A stretch of 64,000 nucleotides of DNA from Tellurirhabdus rosea (lineage in GTDB: Bacteria > Bacteroidota > Bacteroidia > Cytophagales > Spirosomataceae): the NCBI RefSeq assembly GCF_026278345.1, contig NZ_CP111085.1:5180282-5244281 (forward strand), in the 5' to 3' direction. This document shows, in pieces, positions 42,738-51,272 of this stretch. A model generated the notes under the pieces. That model searched no databases and had not been told where the DNA came from. It saw only the letters and a program-made list of their open reading frames with translations. Each line of letters begins with the position of its first letter. Positions within the stretch are counted from its first letter, which is position 1. The translations under genes were made by a program, and so were the position numbers.

Positions 42738-42814
42738 GTGTAAAGTTTAAGGTTGAACGCAAGAGCAACCGCGAGAGGCTTTTCACTTTCAACGTTAAAC
42801 CCTAAACTTTACAC
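42738..42814. repeat. 3'-end inverted repeat of GTTTAGG-type words
   Basis: 22-nt arms 42738-42759 (GTGTAAAGTTTAAGG...) and 42793-42814 pair at 20 positions. The right arm ends 4 nt before the stop codon of the GH109-like gene. Related to the elements at 1512, 51098 and 56315. Confidence 0.85.
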
Positions 42815-42818
42815 TCTT

Positions 42819-44183
42819 TTAATAAATCGCATTCAACCCGAAGATCGGTTTGTTGGTTTTCCATTTGCCCCGGGTGAAATCCGGGATTTCGACCGGTTTG
42901 CTGCCCTGGGCGATGCTTTGTTCGGACAGCGGACTGATCACGCTCCAGGCGGCGGCATCGTACACGTCGATGGGCGGCGCGGTCTGCGCCTTGATGGATT
43001 CGATGAACGCCCGCAGCACAAAGAAGTCAATGCCGCCATGCCCGGCGTTCTCGGCCGACTGGGCGTGCTGCTTCCAGAGCGGGTGATCGTATTTTTCCTG
43101 ATACGCCGCAAACGGCTCCCACTGGTGCGCTTTCTGGCTGACGCCTTCGAGGTAAATCGTGTCGCCATCGTCCATCCAGATGCCCTGCGTGCCCTGCGCC
43201 CGGAAGCCCAGCGAATAGGGGCGGGGCGAGTTGGTGTCGTGCATGATGACAATATTTTCCCCGTTGGCGCACTGGATTACGGTCGTAACGACGTCGCCCA
43301 GTTTAAAATTCACCTTGGCGTTGGGATGGTCGGGGCCGCCTTTATCGACCACGTATTTGTGCAGACTGCGGGCTTTGGTGGCGGTGCTGGTCAGGTGCGT
43401 AAAGCGGTTGCCCCGGTTGATGTTCATCCAGTGCGCCACGGGACCGAGGCCGTGCGTGGGGTACAGGTCGCCGTTGCGGTCCACGGAGTGCTGGGTGCGC
43501 CAGCGGGCTTCCGAAATGGCTTTTTCGCCAAATTCCACCCCGCCGCCATGCGCCCGTTTCCCGTCGTTGAACTTCACTTCCCGCAGGTCGTGCTGGTAGC
43601 CGCAGTGGGCGTACAGCATTTCGCCGAACATCCCCTGCCGGATCATGTTGAGCACGGCCATTACGTCGCGGCGATAGCAGACGTTTTCGAGCAGCATGCA
43701 GTGCGAGCCGGTTTTCTCGAACGTATTGACCAGGTCCCACGACTCTTTCAGCGTGACCGTTGCCGACACTTCCAGGCCCGCGTACTTGCCCGCTTTCATG
43801 GTGGCGACGGCCATGGGCGTATGCCATTCCCAGGGCGTCGCGATGACAACCCCGTCGATATCGTCGCGCTTGAGGAGGTTCAGGAAATCCTGATCGCCTT
43901 TGGCGTAGACTGCCGGTTCTTTACGGCCCGCTTTCTGAATCATGGCGTTGGATTTGGCGATGGCGTCCGGGTCAACGTCGCAGATGGCCGTCACCTCCAC
44001 GTCGTCGCGGTAGAGGGCCTGTTGCAGGTGATTGCGGCCGCGCAGGCCCACGCCGATAAACGCCAGCCGGACTTTGGACAGGACCGGCGGCGGGGCGGCC
44101 TGTAGGAGCGAAGAGGCAAACGGCAGCGCGGCTCCCGTCAGGGCGGCCGTGCGGAGGAAGGAACGACGGGTAGTGGAGTTCAT
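42819..44183 (-). CDS. Tat-exported Gfo/Idh/MocA oxidoreductase, GH109-like
   Basis: 454 residues. TTRRSFLRTAALTGAAL is a twin-arginine signal. The NAD-binding motif is LAFIGVGLRGRNHLQQAL near residue 40, with the acidic ICDVDPDAI and VVIATPWEWH later. The C-terminal part carries YPTHGLGPVAHWMNINRGN near 243 and NAGHGGIDFFVLRAFIES near 385, marks of the GH109 alpha-N-acetylgalactosaminidase group, which uses NAD+ in hydrolysis. Activity on N-acetylgalactosamine is possible but other sugars cannot be excluded. Followed by the FGE-like gene. Confidence 0.88.
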   Translation of the reverse strand: MNSTTRRSFLRTAALTGAALPFASSLLQAAPPPVLSKVRLAFIGVGLRGRNHLQQALYRDDVEVTAICDVDPDAIAKSNAMIQKAGRKEPAVYAKGDQDFLNLLKRDDIDGVVIATPWEWHTPMAVATMKAGKYAGLEVSATVTLKESWDLVNTFEKTGSHCMLLENVCYRRDVMAVLNMIRQGMFGEMLYAHCGYQHDLREVKFNDGKRAHGGGVEFGEKAISEARWRTQHSVDRNGDLYPTHGLGPVAHWMNINRGNRFTHLTSTATKARSLHKYVVDKGGPDHPNAKVNFKLGDVVTTVIQCANGENIVIMHDTNSPRPYSLGFRAQGTQGIWMDDGDTIYLEGVSQKAHQWEPFAAYQEKYDHPLWKQHAQSAENAGHGGIDFFVLRAFIESIKAQTAPPIDVYDAAAWSVISPLSEQSIAQGSKPVEIPDFTRGKWKTNKPIFGLNAIY

Positions 44184-44230
44184 GGAAGGGAATGGTTTGT
44201 CAACGGTGTAAAGGTAAAAAGCGGAGGACT

Positions 44231-44632
44231 TTAACCGATTTTTTGGTCGTAAGTCTTTTTTCGGCTTCTGGAATAAGACTTTTCAATCAATAGAATCGCG
44301 GCGACGCCTAAGCTATACGCCAGAATATCAATCCACTCGAAGTTGGTGCCGAGGACAATTTTAGCCAGGCGGTTGTGCTCCAGCCCCGCCCAGGCAATAA
44401 AGTTGACATACTGCAGGGCTTCCACGAAAAACGCAAACAGCAATACCCCGAAAGCCAGTTTGTTAACCGACGTTTCAAGAATTGATTTAACCGCGTAATA
44501 GACCAGAAAGACCACCAGAAAATCCCCGAAATAAGGCCGGACGAAGCGGTCGTGGACGTAAGCGGCAATCAGGACTTCGGTGATGAAAAGCGCAATGGCC
44601 AGGAGAAAGGAGGGGAGATGGAAGCGGAACAT
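44231..44632 (-). CDS. DUF2809 membrane protein
   Basis: 133 residues from the ATG at 44632 (MFRFHLPSFLLAIALFITEV). Four hydrophobic segments: FLLAIALFITEVLIAAYV, GDFLVVFLVYYAVKSI, LAFGVLLFAFFVEALQYV, and ILAYSLGVAAILLIE. The strings RPYFGDFLVV and EWIDILAYSLG are DUF2809 marks, in a family distantly like VanZ. The function is unknown. It is separated from the GH109-like gene by 47 bp and from deaD by a perfect palindromic terminator. Confidence 0.85.
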   Translation of the reverse strand: MFRFHLPSFLLAIALFITEVLIAAYVHDRFVRPYFGDFLVVFLVYYAVKSILETSVNKLAFGVLLFAFFVEALQYVNFIAWAGLEHNRLAKIVLGTNFEWIDILAYSLGVAAILLIEKSYSRSRKKTYDQKIG

Positions 44633-44726
44633 GCGTGAAAAACTGTAAAAAACATTGACATCCGGAGTCTCAGGGGTGGAAAAATGCGGGAAACGCGATT
44701 GACCGGACGGCGGCATGAAATGCACA

Positions 44727-44756
44727 AAAAGCCCACGGTTTAAACCGTGGGCTTTT
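44727..44756. terminator. Terminator after deaD, 30-bp perfect palindrome
   Basis: AAAAGCCCACGGTTT followed by its exact complement. It lies 25 nt after the deaD stop on the minus strand and gives a T-rich end on either strand. Confidence 0.85.
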
Positions 44757-44781
44757 GTTATCTCACCTTGTCAGGCAAACC

Positions 44782-46668
44782 TTAGCGCGCTACCTCGATG
44801 TTCACGCGGCGGCCTTTGATGGTATTGTCTTCCATCGCGTCCAGCACTTTGTTCACGTGTTCGCGCGGCACGTCGACCAGCGTGTGCTTGTCGAAGATGT
44901 CGATATGGCCGATGGTGCTGCCCGGAATGTTGGCTTCGCCGGCAATGGCACCCACGATGTCGCCCGGACGGACGTAATCGCGGCGACCGATGCTCACAAA
45001 CAGACGCACCATGTTGGCTTCCCGCTCACGCGGAGCCCGGTTGTTGTCACGGTCGAAGAAGCCCTTGCGGCCACCTTCTTCCCGACCACCCCGGTCGCGG
45101 TCCGGTCCGTCGTTACGGGCAAAGCGGCCTTCGCCCCGGCGGCTATCGGTACGGTCGCCGAAACGACCTTCGCCCCGACGGCTGTCCCGGTCGCCAAAAC
45201 GGCCTCCCCGCTCGCGGTCGCCGAAACGGCTGCCGCGGTCCGGTCCGTCGTTACGGCCGAAACGGTCGCCCCGACGGTCGTCTTCCAGACCGAGGTTCTG
45301 GTCGCTGAATTCGTTCTTTTCGATGCCCATGCTGCGTTTTACCAGTGCGGCAACAATCTGCTCGGTCGTGAAACCGGAGTGGTGCAGCGCCGTCAGCAGG
45401 TCTTCGTACAGGTTCAGGTCCTGGCTCTGCTCGATGGTTTCTTTCACCTGATCGATGAAGCGGGCCTTCCGCAAGCCGACGATGTCTTCGAACGACGGAA
45501 TCACGCCTTTTTCAACCTTGACCTTCGTATAGTTCTGGATTTCCCGGAAGCGGTACTTTTCGTCCTTGCCAACCAGCGAGAACGCTTTTCCTGACTTCCC
45601 GGCGCGGCCCGTCCGGCCAATCCGGTGTACGTAATATTCTTCGTCGAGCGGAATATCGAAGTTGATTACCGCGTCTACGTCGTCCACGTCGATACCGCGG
45701 GCAGCTACGTCCGTCGCAACCAGGATGTTGGTCACGCCCGAACGGAACTTCGACATCACGTTGTTCCGCTGCGCCTGGCGCAGGTCACCGTGCAGACCTT
45801 CTGCCGAATAACCGCGAACCTGCAGGGATTCAACGAGTTCGTCCACCCGCTTCTTCTGGTTACAGAACACCAGCATCAGCTTCAGGTTGTGCATGTCGAT
45901 CAGACGGCACATCACTTCGATTTTTGCTTTCGGCTTTACTTCGAAGTACACCTGTTCGATGTTCGTGTTCGTCAGCTCCGTCTTCACCACCTTCACCAGC
46001 ACGGGATCGTTCTGGAATTTCTTGGTGATCGCCATGATGGGCTTCGACATGGTAGCCGAGAAGAGGATGGTCTGCCGTTCGGCGGGCATCTCTTCCAGAA
46101 TGCTTTCGATGTCTTCGCGGAAGCCCATGTCCAGCATTTCGTCGGCTTCGTCGAGGATCATCATCCGGACGTTGTCGAGCTTGAGCGTGTTGCGCTCCAT
46201 GTGGTCCATCACGCGGCCCGGCGTACCGATTACGATATGCACGCCCGTCTTGAGGGAGCGAATCTGGCGTTCGATGGAGTCGCCGCCGTAGATGGCTTCG
46301 ACGCGAATGCCTCTTTTAAATTTGGAAAGTTTCTTCACCTCGTCGGCTACCTGCAGCGCGAGTTCGCGGGTGGGGCAGAGGACGAGCACCTGCGGGTGAC
46401 GTTCGGCTACATCGATAAGCTCGATGGCCGGAATCCCGAAGGCGGCGGTTTTACCGGTGCCGGTCTGGGCCTGACCAATGACGTCACGGCCCGCCAGAAT
46501 CGGCGGAATAGCTTCGGCCTGAATCGGAGAGGGATTGGTAAAGCCCATCTCGGTGACGGCCTGCATGATTTGCTCTGAAAGCTCCAGCTTTGCAAAGCCA
46601 TTTTCATTTTGGACGGGAGCCTGCTCGATCGCTTCCTGCTCCTGCGTTTCCTGAATGTCCTGGTTCAT
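44782..46668 (-). CDS. deaD: DEAD-box RNA helicase, DeaD/CsdA type
   Basis: 628 residues from the ATG at 46668 (MNQDIQETQEQEAIEQAPVQ). ATP-dependent RNA unwinding in ribosome assembly and cold adaptation. The Q motif is near GFTNPSPIQ, Walker A is AQTGTGKTAAFG, the DEAD box ILDEADEMLDMGF near residue 175, SAT near 208, and motif VI HRIGRTGRAGKSG near 350. A linker rich in Arg, Gly and Asp (GGRFGDRDSRRGEGRFGDR repeats) spans about 455-530, then a DbpA-like RNA-binding domain. It has a long leader and its own terminator. Confidence 0.95.
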   Translation of the reverse strand: MNQDIQETQEQEAIEQAPVQNENGFAKLELSEQIMQAVTEMGFTNPSPIQAEAIPPILAGRDVIGQAQTGTGKTAAFGIPAIELIDVAERHPQVLVLCPTRELALQVADEVKKLSKFKRGIRVEAIYGGDSIERQIRSLKTGVHIVIGTPGRVMDHMERNTLKLDNVRMMILDEADEMLDMGFREDIESILEEMPAERQTILFSATMSKPIMAITKKFQNDPVLVKVVKTELTNTNIEQVYFEVKPKAKIEVMCRLIDMHNLKLMLVFCNQKKRVDELVESLQVRGYSAEGLHGDLRQAQRNNVMSKFRSGVTNILVATDVAARGIDVDDVDAVINFDIPLDEEYYVHRIGRTGRAGKSGKAFSLVGKDEKYRFREIQNYTKVKVEKGVIPSFEDIVGLRKARFIDQVKETIEQSQDLNLYEDLLTALHHSGFTTEQIVAALVKRSMGIEKNEFSDQNLGLEDDRRGDRFGRNDGPDRGSRFGDRERGGRFGDRDSRRGEGRFGDRTDSRRGEGRFARNDGPDRDRGGREEGGRKGFFDRDNNRAPREREANMVRLFVSIGRRDYVRPGDIVGAIAGEANIPGSTIGHIDIFDKHTLVDVPREHVNKVLDAMEDNTIKGRRVNIEVAR

Positions 46669-47201
46669 AAACAAAAGTTTGAATGAGATTACGGTCTGAA
46701 GTTTATGGTTTGGGTTCGGCGATCCGCATAGCGCAGTGATCAACACTGAACGTTAAACCCTAAACTAAAAACCAACTTTGCTGAACAAGCGGCGGCAGGT
46801 GGAGTGGCGCGTCAGAACCCTTGATACCTGAGCACAGCGGCGTATCGCCTTTGCTGAGAAGGTAACTGTCTAGAAACCGTTACGGTTGCGATTGAAAGTC
46901 AGAAATGCCCGCTAAAGCCCCCACAACGAATGTGCAACCCCTTTTGCCGATTGACATCCGTGTTTGGCCCTGTGTGACTGGAAGAAATACCCGATGGGAA
47001 AAGACCCGCTACAGAGGATGGGACGGATGCCCGCTTGAAATTTTGCTGGTGCAAAGGTAAGAACGTTTGCTGAAGAAAGCAAGGGGTTGGTGCTAAAAAA
47101 CTGTAATTATTTAAGAAGGACATTAAAAAGGAGTGAAAAAAGGGCGGCTGGTTTATAAGGATAACAATACGAGCCTCCTTTCGCGGTCCTGTCGGGGCGC
47201 G
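46669..47201 (-). promoter_or_regulatory. Long 5' leader and promoter of deaD
   Basis: No convincing gene lies here. Minus-strand TACCTTTG (47052-47059) with TTG (47080-47082) 20 bp further upstream matches the Bacteroidota promoter. This predicts a leader of about 370-380 nt before the ATG at 46668. It holds several short inverted repeats and, near the start codon, a diverged inverted repeat of the intergenic family (about 46698-46717 with 46751-46771). Long leaders that mediate autocontrol are known for deaD-type helicases. 47060-47201 is AT-rich and otherwise empty. Confidence 0.6.
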
Positions 47202-48509
47202 CTAGACCAGCACCGCCAGCATCGCCGACGCTTTCAGCAGACACTCGTCGTACTCCGCCGCCGGGTCGGCATCGAAGGTGATGGCGCTGCCTACCGAAAA
47301 GGACAGATACCCCGTCCGGGCATTGTACAGCATACTCCGGATCACCACGTTGAAATCGAAATCGCCTTCCGGCGTGATATAGCCAACGGTGCCGGAATAC
47401 AGGCCCCGCCGGCTGGCTTCGTACTGCTCGATGAGTTCCATCGCCCGGACCTTCGGCGCGCCCGTCATGCTGCCCATCGGGAAGGCGTGGCGGATGGCGT
47501 CTGTGAACGGCACGTCGGGCCGCAGCGTGGCCGAGACGGTCGAAATCATCTGATGCACCTGCCGGAAGGTGTAAATGCCGAACAGTTCCTCGACCCGCAC
47601 GGAGCCGGTTTCGGCGCTGCGGGCGAGGTCGTTGCGCACCAGATCCACAATCATCAGGTTCTCAGCCTGTTCTTTTTCGTTGTTGCGGAGAGCCTCCTTC
47701 AACTGCTCGTCCTCCCCGGGCGTCTGTCCGCGCCGGATGGTGCCTTTGATGGGCTGGGAAACCAGACGGGTGCCTTCTTTTTTCAGAAAACGCTCCGGCG
47801 AGGCCCCCATCAGGTACACGTCACCCACTTTCTGAAAAACAGAAAACGGCATCGGCGACCGTTCGTTGAGGCGGCAATAGAGGGCGAACGGGTCCAGCCG
47901 GACGTTCTCCGCGTAAAACTCCATGCAATAGTTTAACTCATACACATCACCGGCCAGAATGTGCTCCCGGATGCGCCGGACATTCGCCAGATACTCCTCC
48001 CGGCTGACCCGGCAGCGGACGGAGACCGTCGGGGAAAGGGAAGCCGAAGCGGGAACGGCCGTGCGGTCGATCTGGTCGAGAACGGCTTCCGGCTCGGGAC
48101 CGGCAACGACAACCCGGTCGGCCCCAAAATCAAAGCGGTAGGCCGGTTCGTAGAAATAGCCGTCAGGAAGCGCAAGGTGGTCGGAGTGGCGGCTTTCGAG
48201 GGCTTCGAGCCGGTTCTTGAAATCGTAGGTCAGAAAACCGGCCAGGCAGGAGGGGCGCTCCCGAAAGGCCGCCTGCACCTCGTTCAGGAAGTCGCCCGGA
48301 CCGGGGCGCAGGTCCCGCCGGGTGCCGACCATCAGCCGATTGGGAAACGGCCCGCCGGGATACGACAGGCCGTTGTTATTCAGAAACGTAAAAGGCTGCT
48401 GGCGGCGGACAGCTTCGTGACAGGCCCAGCGCAGCGCTTTCCAGCGCCATTCGGGGTCATGCCCGTCCATCACTTCCCTGCTGCCGTCGCGCACGCCGAA
48501 TGGATTCAT
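47202..48509 (-). CDS. pabB: Aminodeoxychorismate synthase component I
   Basis: 435 residues. Chorismate-binding enzyme for p-aminobenzoate and folate synthesis. The C-terminal core contains YELNYCMEFYAENVRL, FLKKEGTRLVSQPIKGTIRR near residue 255 (the PIKGT Lys of PabB, where TrpE has PIAGT), DLVRNDLARSAETGSVRV, and FPMGSMTGAPKVRAMELIEQ near 355. The N-terminal region is diverged. It overlaps the NYN gene stop by one base (TGATG), so the two are translationally coupled. No pabA or pabC is visible nearby. Confidence 0.93.
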   Translation of the reverse strand: MNPFGVRDGSREVMDGHDPEWRWKALRWACHEAVRRQQPFTFLNNNGLSYPGGPFPNRLMVGTRRDLRPGPGDFLNEVQAAFRERPSCLAGFLTYDFKNRLEALESRHSDHLALPDGYFYEPAYRFDFGADRVVVAGPEPEAVLDQIDRTAVPASASLSPTVSVRCRVSREEYLANVRRIREHILAGDVYELNYCMEFYAENVRLDPFALYCRLNERSPMPFSVFQKVGDVYLMGASPERFLKKEGTRLVSQPIKGTIRRGQTPGEDEQLKEALRNNEKEQAENLMIVDLVRNDLARSAETGSVRVEELFGIYTFRQVHQMISTVSATLRPDVPFTDAIRHAFPMGSMTGAPKVRAMELIEQYEASRRGLYSGTVGYITPEGDFDFNVVIRSMLYNARTGYLSFSVGSAITFDADPAAEYDECLLKASAMLAVLV

Positions 48510-49489
48510 CAGTGGTTGTTGACCAGCCGCACCTCGACGGCAATGTCCTTGCCCTCGGCGTTTTTACCGATATGGAACGACACCTCGTCGTCGATGTTCA
48601 GTTCGTTGAAGTCCGAACCCATTAGGCTGGTGTAGTGGAAAAACAGGTTGTTGGGCGGGTAATTGATGAAGCCGTACCCGTTTTTCAGCGTCCGGATGGT
48701 GCTGATTTTGATTTCGTTCGGATCGTCGTCATACGCCCCATCATCATCCCCATCAAAGCTGAAGTTCAGACCGTCGGTGATGCTTACCGCCGCGCCGTTG
48801 GTGACCCCGTTCTGTACGCGCGTGGCCGACTGTTTGACAAACAGGTTGTTCACCAGCGAATCGCCCGTACGCAGGCCGTTTTCGATGCGTTCGTGCATGG
48901 CTACGGGGTACGAAACTTCGCGCAGCAGGTCCTGCGATGTGCGCGTTACCTGGCGGTCGCCTTCGTCGTTGTAATATTCAAAATCCCAGCTCAGCACCAT
49001 AACCCGGGTGCCGAGGGTGTTCAGTTTGCGGATCAGGGGAACATAATCGCCGTCGGCCGTGATGAGAACCAGCACGTCGAAGTTCTTGTAAAACGCCAGT
49101 TCGTACGCTTCCAGGGCGAGCCAGACGTCAATTCCTTTTTCCTGGCGCTTATCGTGGTAGGTTTTTACTGGAAGGTAGTGCGTTACCACGCCTTCCGACA
49201 TCAGAATATCATCGAACAGCCGGTCGTAGAACAGCTGGTTTCCGCGCTGGCTGGCTTCATGGGCGTTGAGGCGACCCCGGAAATAGTGGGCATCCACAAT
49301 CTGGCAAAGGCGGGGGTCGTTATCTTCGGCTTCAGCTACCTGCTGACGAATAAACTCGTGGAGGCCGGAAATGCTGATCCGGCTGCGTCTTTCGTGAGAA
49401 TAATTGTAGTAGTTACTTACATGCAGAAAATAATTCCCATCATAGAATACCGCAATACGTGTAAGCTTGCTGTTTTTTTCAGTGTGCAT
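48509..49489 (-). CDS. NYN-domain protein with C-terminal cold-shock-like domain
   Basis: 326 residues. The N-terminal NYN (PIN-like) nuclease fold runs from about residue 10 to 195: RIAVFYDGNYFLHVSNYYNY with the first acidic residue, EKGIDVWLALEAYELAF near 115, and DVLVLITADGDYVPLIRKLN near 140, which would bind metal. After an acidic linker (FDGDDDGAYDDDPNE), residues about 260-325 resemble a cold-shock/S1-like RNA-binding domain (TLKNGYGFINYPPNNLFFHY, DEVSFHIG). It is probably an RNA-binding endonuclease. First gene of a pair with pabB. Confidence 0.87.
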   Translation of the reverse strand: MHTEKNSKLTRIAVFYDGNYFLHVSNYYNYSHERRSRISISGLHEFIRQQVAEAEDNDPRLCQIVDAHYFRGRLNAHEASQRGNQLFYDRLFDDILMSEGVVTHYLPVKTYHDKRQEKGIDVWLALEAYELAFYKNFDVLVLITADGDYVPLIRKLNTLGTRVMVLSWDFEYYNDEGDRQVTRTSQDLLREVSYPVAMHERIENGLRTGDSLVNNLFVKQSATRVQNGVTNGAAVSITDGLNFSFDGDDDGAYDDDPNEIKISTIRTLKNGYGFINYPPNNLFFHYTSLMGSDFNELNIDDEVSFHIGKNAEGKDIAVEVRLVNNH

Positions 49490-49631
49490 TTTATATAAAA
49501 ACTAATCGGATGGTTATTTTTTCATTTTTAAAAGAAGCGGCAGTACTTATGTAAAGGATAGTATGCTGTTGATCTGCCTTTGTTTTCTAATAACGATGCG
49601 CTTTAGGGAATAGTTTATGAGAACGGGACCG

Positions 49632-49639
49632 CAAAAATA
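49632..49639 (-). promoter_or_regulatory. -7 box of the NYN-pabB pair
   Basis: Minus-strand TATTTTTG matches TAnnTTTG; it implies a leader of about 135 nt before the ATG at 49489. The -33 element is unclear (TTTG at 49653-49656 is too near). The 236-bp gap to hisB shows no other gene. Confidence 0.45.
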
Positions 49640-49699
49640 ACGCTTTGACGCACAAATGAAAGAATTGTAGAAAACGACGGTCAAGCGAATGGGAATCGT

Positions 49700-49707
49700 T
49701 AGTTTTG
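49700..49707 (+). promoter_or_regulatory. -7 box of hisB
   Basis: TAGTTTTG matches TAnnTTTG and ends 18 bp before the ATG at 49726, predicting a leader of only about 12 nt. Confidence 0.55.
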
Positions 49708-49725
49708 CAGTCTGGTATTTATCGT

Positions 49726-50874
49726 ATGAAAAAAGTCTTATTTATTGACCGTGACGGTACCCTGATTCTGGAGCCGCAACCCAGTCAGCAGGTGGATTCG
49801 CTGGAAAAACTGGTGTTCATTCCCAAAGTGTTATCGGCCCTGCGGCGGATTGCGGAAGAGACGGATTATGAACTGGTGATGGTCACCAACCAGGACGGGC
49901 TCGGTACGGATTCGTTCCCGGAAGAAACTTTCTGGCCCGCCCAGAATCGCATGTTGGAAACTTTCGCCGGCGAAAATATTCACTTCAGCGGCGTGCACAT
50001 CGACCGGACTTTTGCCCGGGAAGGCGCACCCACCCGCAAACCCGGCACCGGCCTGCTGACGCAGTACCTCACCGGCGACTATGACCTGGCCAATAGTTTC
50101 GTGATTGGTGACCGCCTGACGGACGTGCAATTAGCCGTAAACCTCGGCGCCAAAGCCATCCTGTTCCTGCCGCCCAACCTGACGGAAACCGCCCAGCTGG
50201 CCGACGTATCGGGTCGGACCGAGGCCATGCAGGCCGCCATCGCGCTCGAATCCGGCAACTGGGACGAAATCTACGAATTCCTGAAGCTGCCCGCCCGCAC
50301 GGCCACCATCGAGCGCAATACGAAAGAAACGCAGATCGTCATCGACCTCAACCTCGACGGTCGCGGCCGCTCGGACATCCGGACCGGGCTGGGCTTTTTC
50401 GACCACATGCTCGACCAGCTGGCCAAGCATTCCGGGGCCGACCTGACCATCCGGGTGCAGGGTGATCTGCACATCGACGAGCACCACACGATCGAGGACA
50501 CCGCGCTGGCCCTGGGCGAAGCGTACCGGCGGGCCCTGGGCGACAAGCGGGGAATCAGCCGCTACGGTTTTCTGCTGCCCATGGACGAAGCGCTGGCCCA
50601 GGTAGGAATTGATTTTTCGGGTCGCCCGTGGCTGGTCTGGGAGGCGGAGTTTCGCCGCGAGAAAATCGGGGAGATGCCGACCGAAATGTTCTACCATTTC
50701 TTCAAGTCCTTCTCCGATACGGCGCTCTGCAACCTGAACATCAAAGTCGAGGGGCAGAACGAACACCATAAAATCGAAGCGATTTTCAAGGCGTTTGCCA
50801 AGGCGATCCGGATGGCTGTCCGCCGCGACATTCGGGAACTGGATACGCTGCCGAGCACGAAAGGAGTGCTGTAA
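49726..50874 (+). CDS. hisB: Bifunctional histidinol-phosphatase/imidazoleglycerol-phosphate dehydratase
   Basis: 382 residues from the ATG at 49726 ([18 protein letters not shown]). Two steps of histidine synthesis. The N-terminal HAD phosphatase has DRDGTL at 8-13, [14 protein letters not shown] near 57 and [20 protein letters not shown] near 125. The C-terminal IGPD domain has [18 protein letters not shown] near 218, [20 protein letters not shown] near 252, and [20 protein letters not shown] near 340, the manganese-binding His clusters. No other his biosynthetic gene is in the window. Confidence 0.96.
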   Translation: MKKVLFIDRDGTLILEPQPSQQVDSLEKLVFIPKVLSALRRIAEETDYELVMVTNQDGLGTDSFPEETFWPAQNRMLETFAGENIHFSGVHIDRTFAREGAPTRKPGTGLLTQYLTGDYDLANSFVIGDRLTDVQLAVNLGAKAILFLPPNLTETAQLADVSGRTEAMQAAIALESGNWDEIYEFLKLPARTATIERNTKETQIVIDLNLDGRGRSDIRTGLGFFDHMLDQLAKHSGADLTIRVQGDLHIDEHHTIEDTALALGEAYRRALGDKRGISRYGFLLPMDEALAQVGIDFSGRPWLVWEAEFRREKIGEMPTEMFYHFFKSFSDTALCNLNIKVEGQNEHHKIEAIFKAFAKAIRMAVRRDIRELDTLPSTKGVL

Positions 50875-50949
50875 GCGCCTGATTCTGGGGAGACCGGAAA
50901 AAAAATCCGGTTATTCCGGCGATTCGTGTCGACGCAGACGCTAATTGCT

Positions 50950-50957
50950 TATTTTTG
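50950..50957 (+). promoter_or_regulatory. Promoter box of the small membrane protein
   Basis: TATTTTTG matches TAnnTTTG and lies 30 bp upstream of the ATG at 50988. The 113 bp between hisB and this ATG hold nothing else clear. Confidence 0.6.
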
Positions 50958-50987
50958 TGCCAACATTCTCATAAAGCCTGTATCGCC

Positions 50988-51086
50988 ATGTTAATGACAA
51001 TCATTGCTATTGCTTTCTTTGTAGTACTGCTGGTCGCTTCGTTCATCACCGGCCGCTGGCTCGAAAACAAAGAGCGTAAATATTGA
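50988..51086 (+). CDS. 32-residue single-pass membrane protein
   Basis: MLMTIIAIAFFVVLLVASFI, then TGRWLENKERKY and stop. One hydrophobic helix (about residues 4-20) and a short basic/polar tail suggest a small inner-membrane protein with the tail in the cytoplasm. Support: a good promoter box 30 bp upstream, both an inverted repeat and a strong intrinsic terminator downstream, and no other gene in the space between hisB and the lipoprotein gene. The function is unknown. Confidence 0.7.
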   Translation: MLMTIIAIAFFVVLLVASFITGRWLENKERKY

Positions 51087-51097
51087 TAAGTTTAGAG

Positions 51098-51166
51098 TTT
51101 ATAGTTTAGGGTTGATAGTTAGGCGCTGCAGAGCAACTATATAACCTAAACTCTACACTATGAACT
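51098..51166. repeat. Imperfect 3'-end inverted repeat of AGTTTAGG words
   Basis: AGTTTAGGGTTGATAGTT (51103-51120) pairs with the series AACTATATAACCTAAACT (51135-51152) with gaps, and outer GAGTTTATAG with CTATGAACTC. It starts just after the stop codon of the small membrane protein and is followed by an intrinsic terminator. Confidence 0.7.
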
Positions 51167-51171
51167 CTTTT

Positions 51172-51193
51172 AGGCTCCCGGGAGCCTTTTTTT
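51172..51193 (+). terminator. Intrinsic terminator
   Basis: AGGCTCC-CG-GGAGCCT followed by seven T. Ends the small membrane protein transcript. Confidence 0.88.
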
Positions 51194-51272
51194 ATGCTTT
51201 TTTTGCTGGGATGCCAACCCTTGCCGGGTGCTTCGGGTCATGCAGGAGAACAACAAACAATAGTAAGTACCG

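Noticed and set aside
42753-44105. 450-codon open frame opposite the GH109-like gene
   Set aside because: Antisense shadow; the minus-strand product is clearly conserved.
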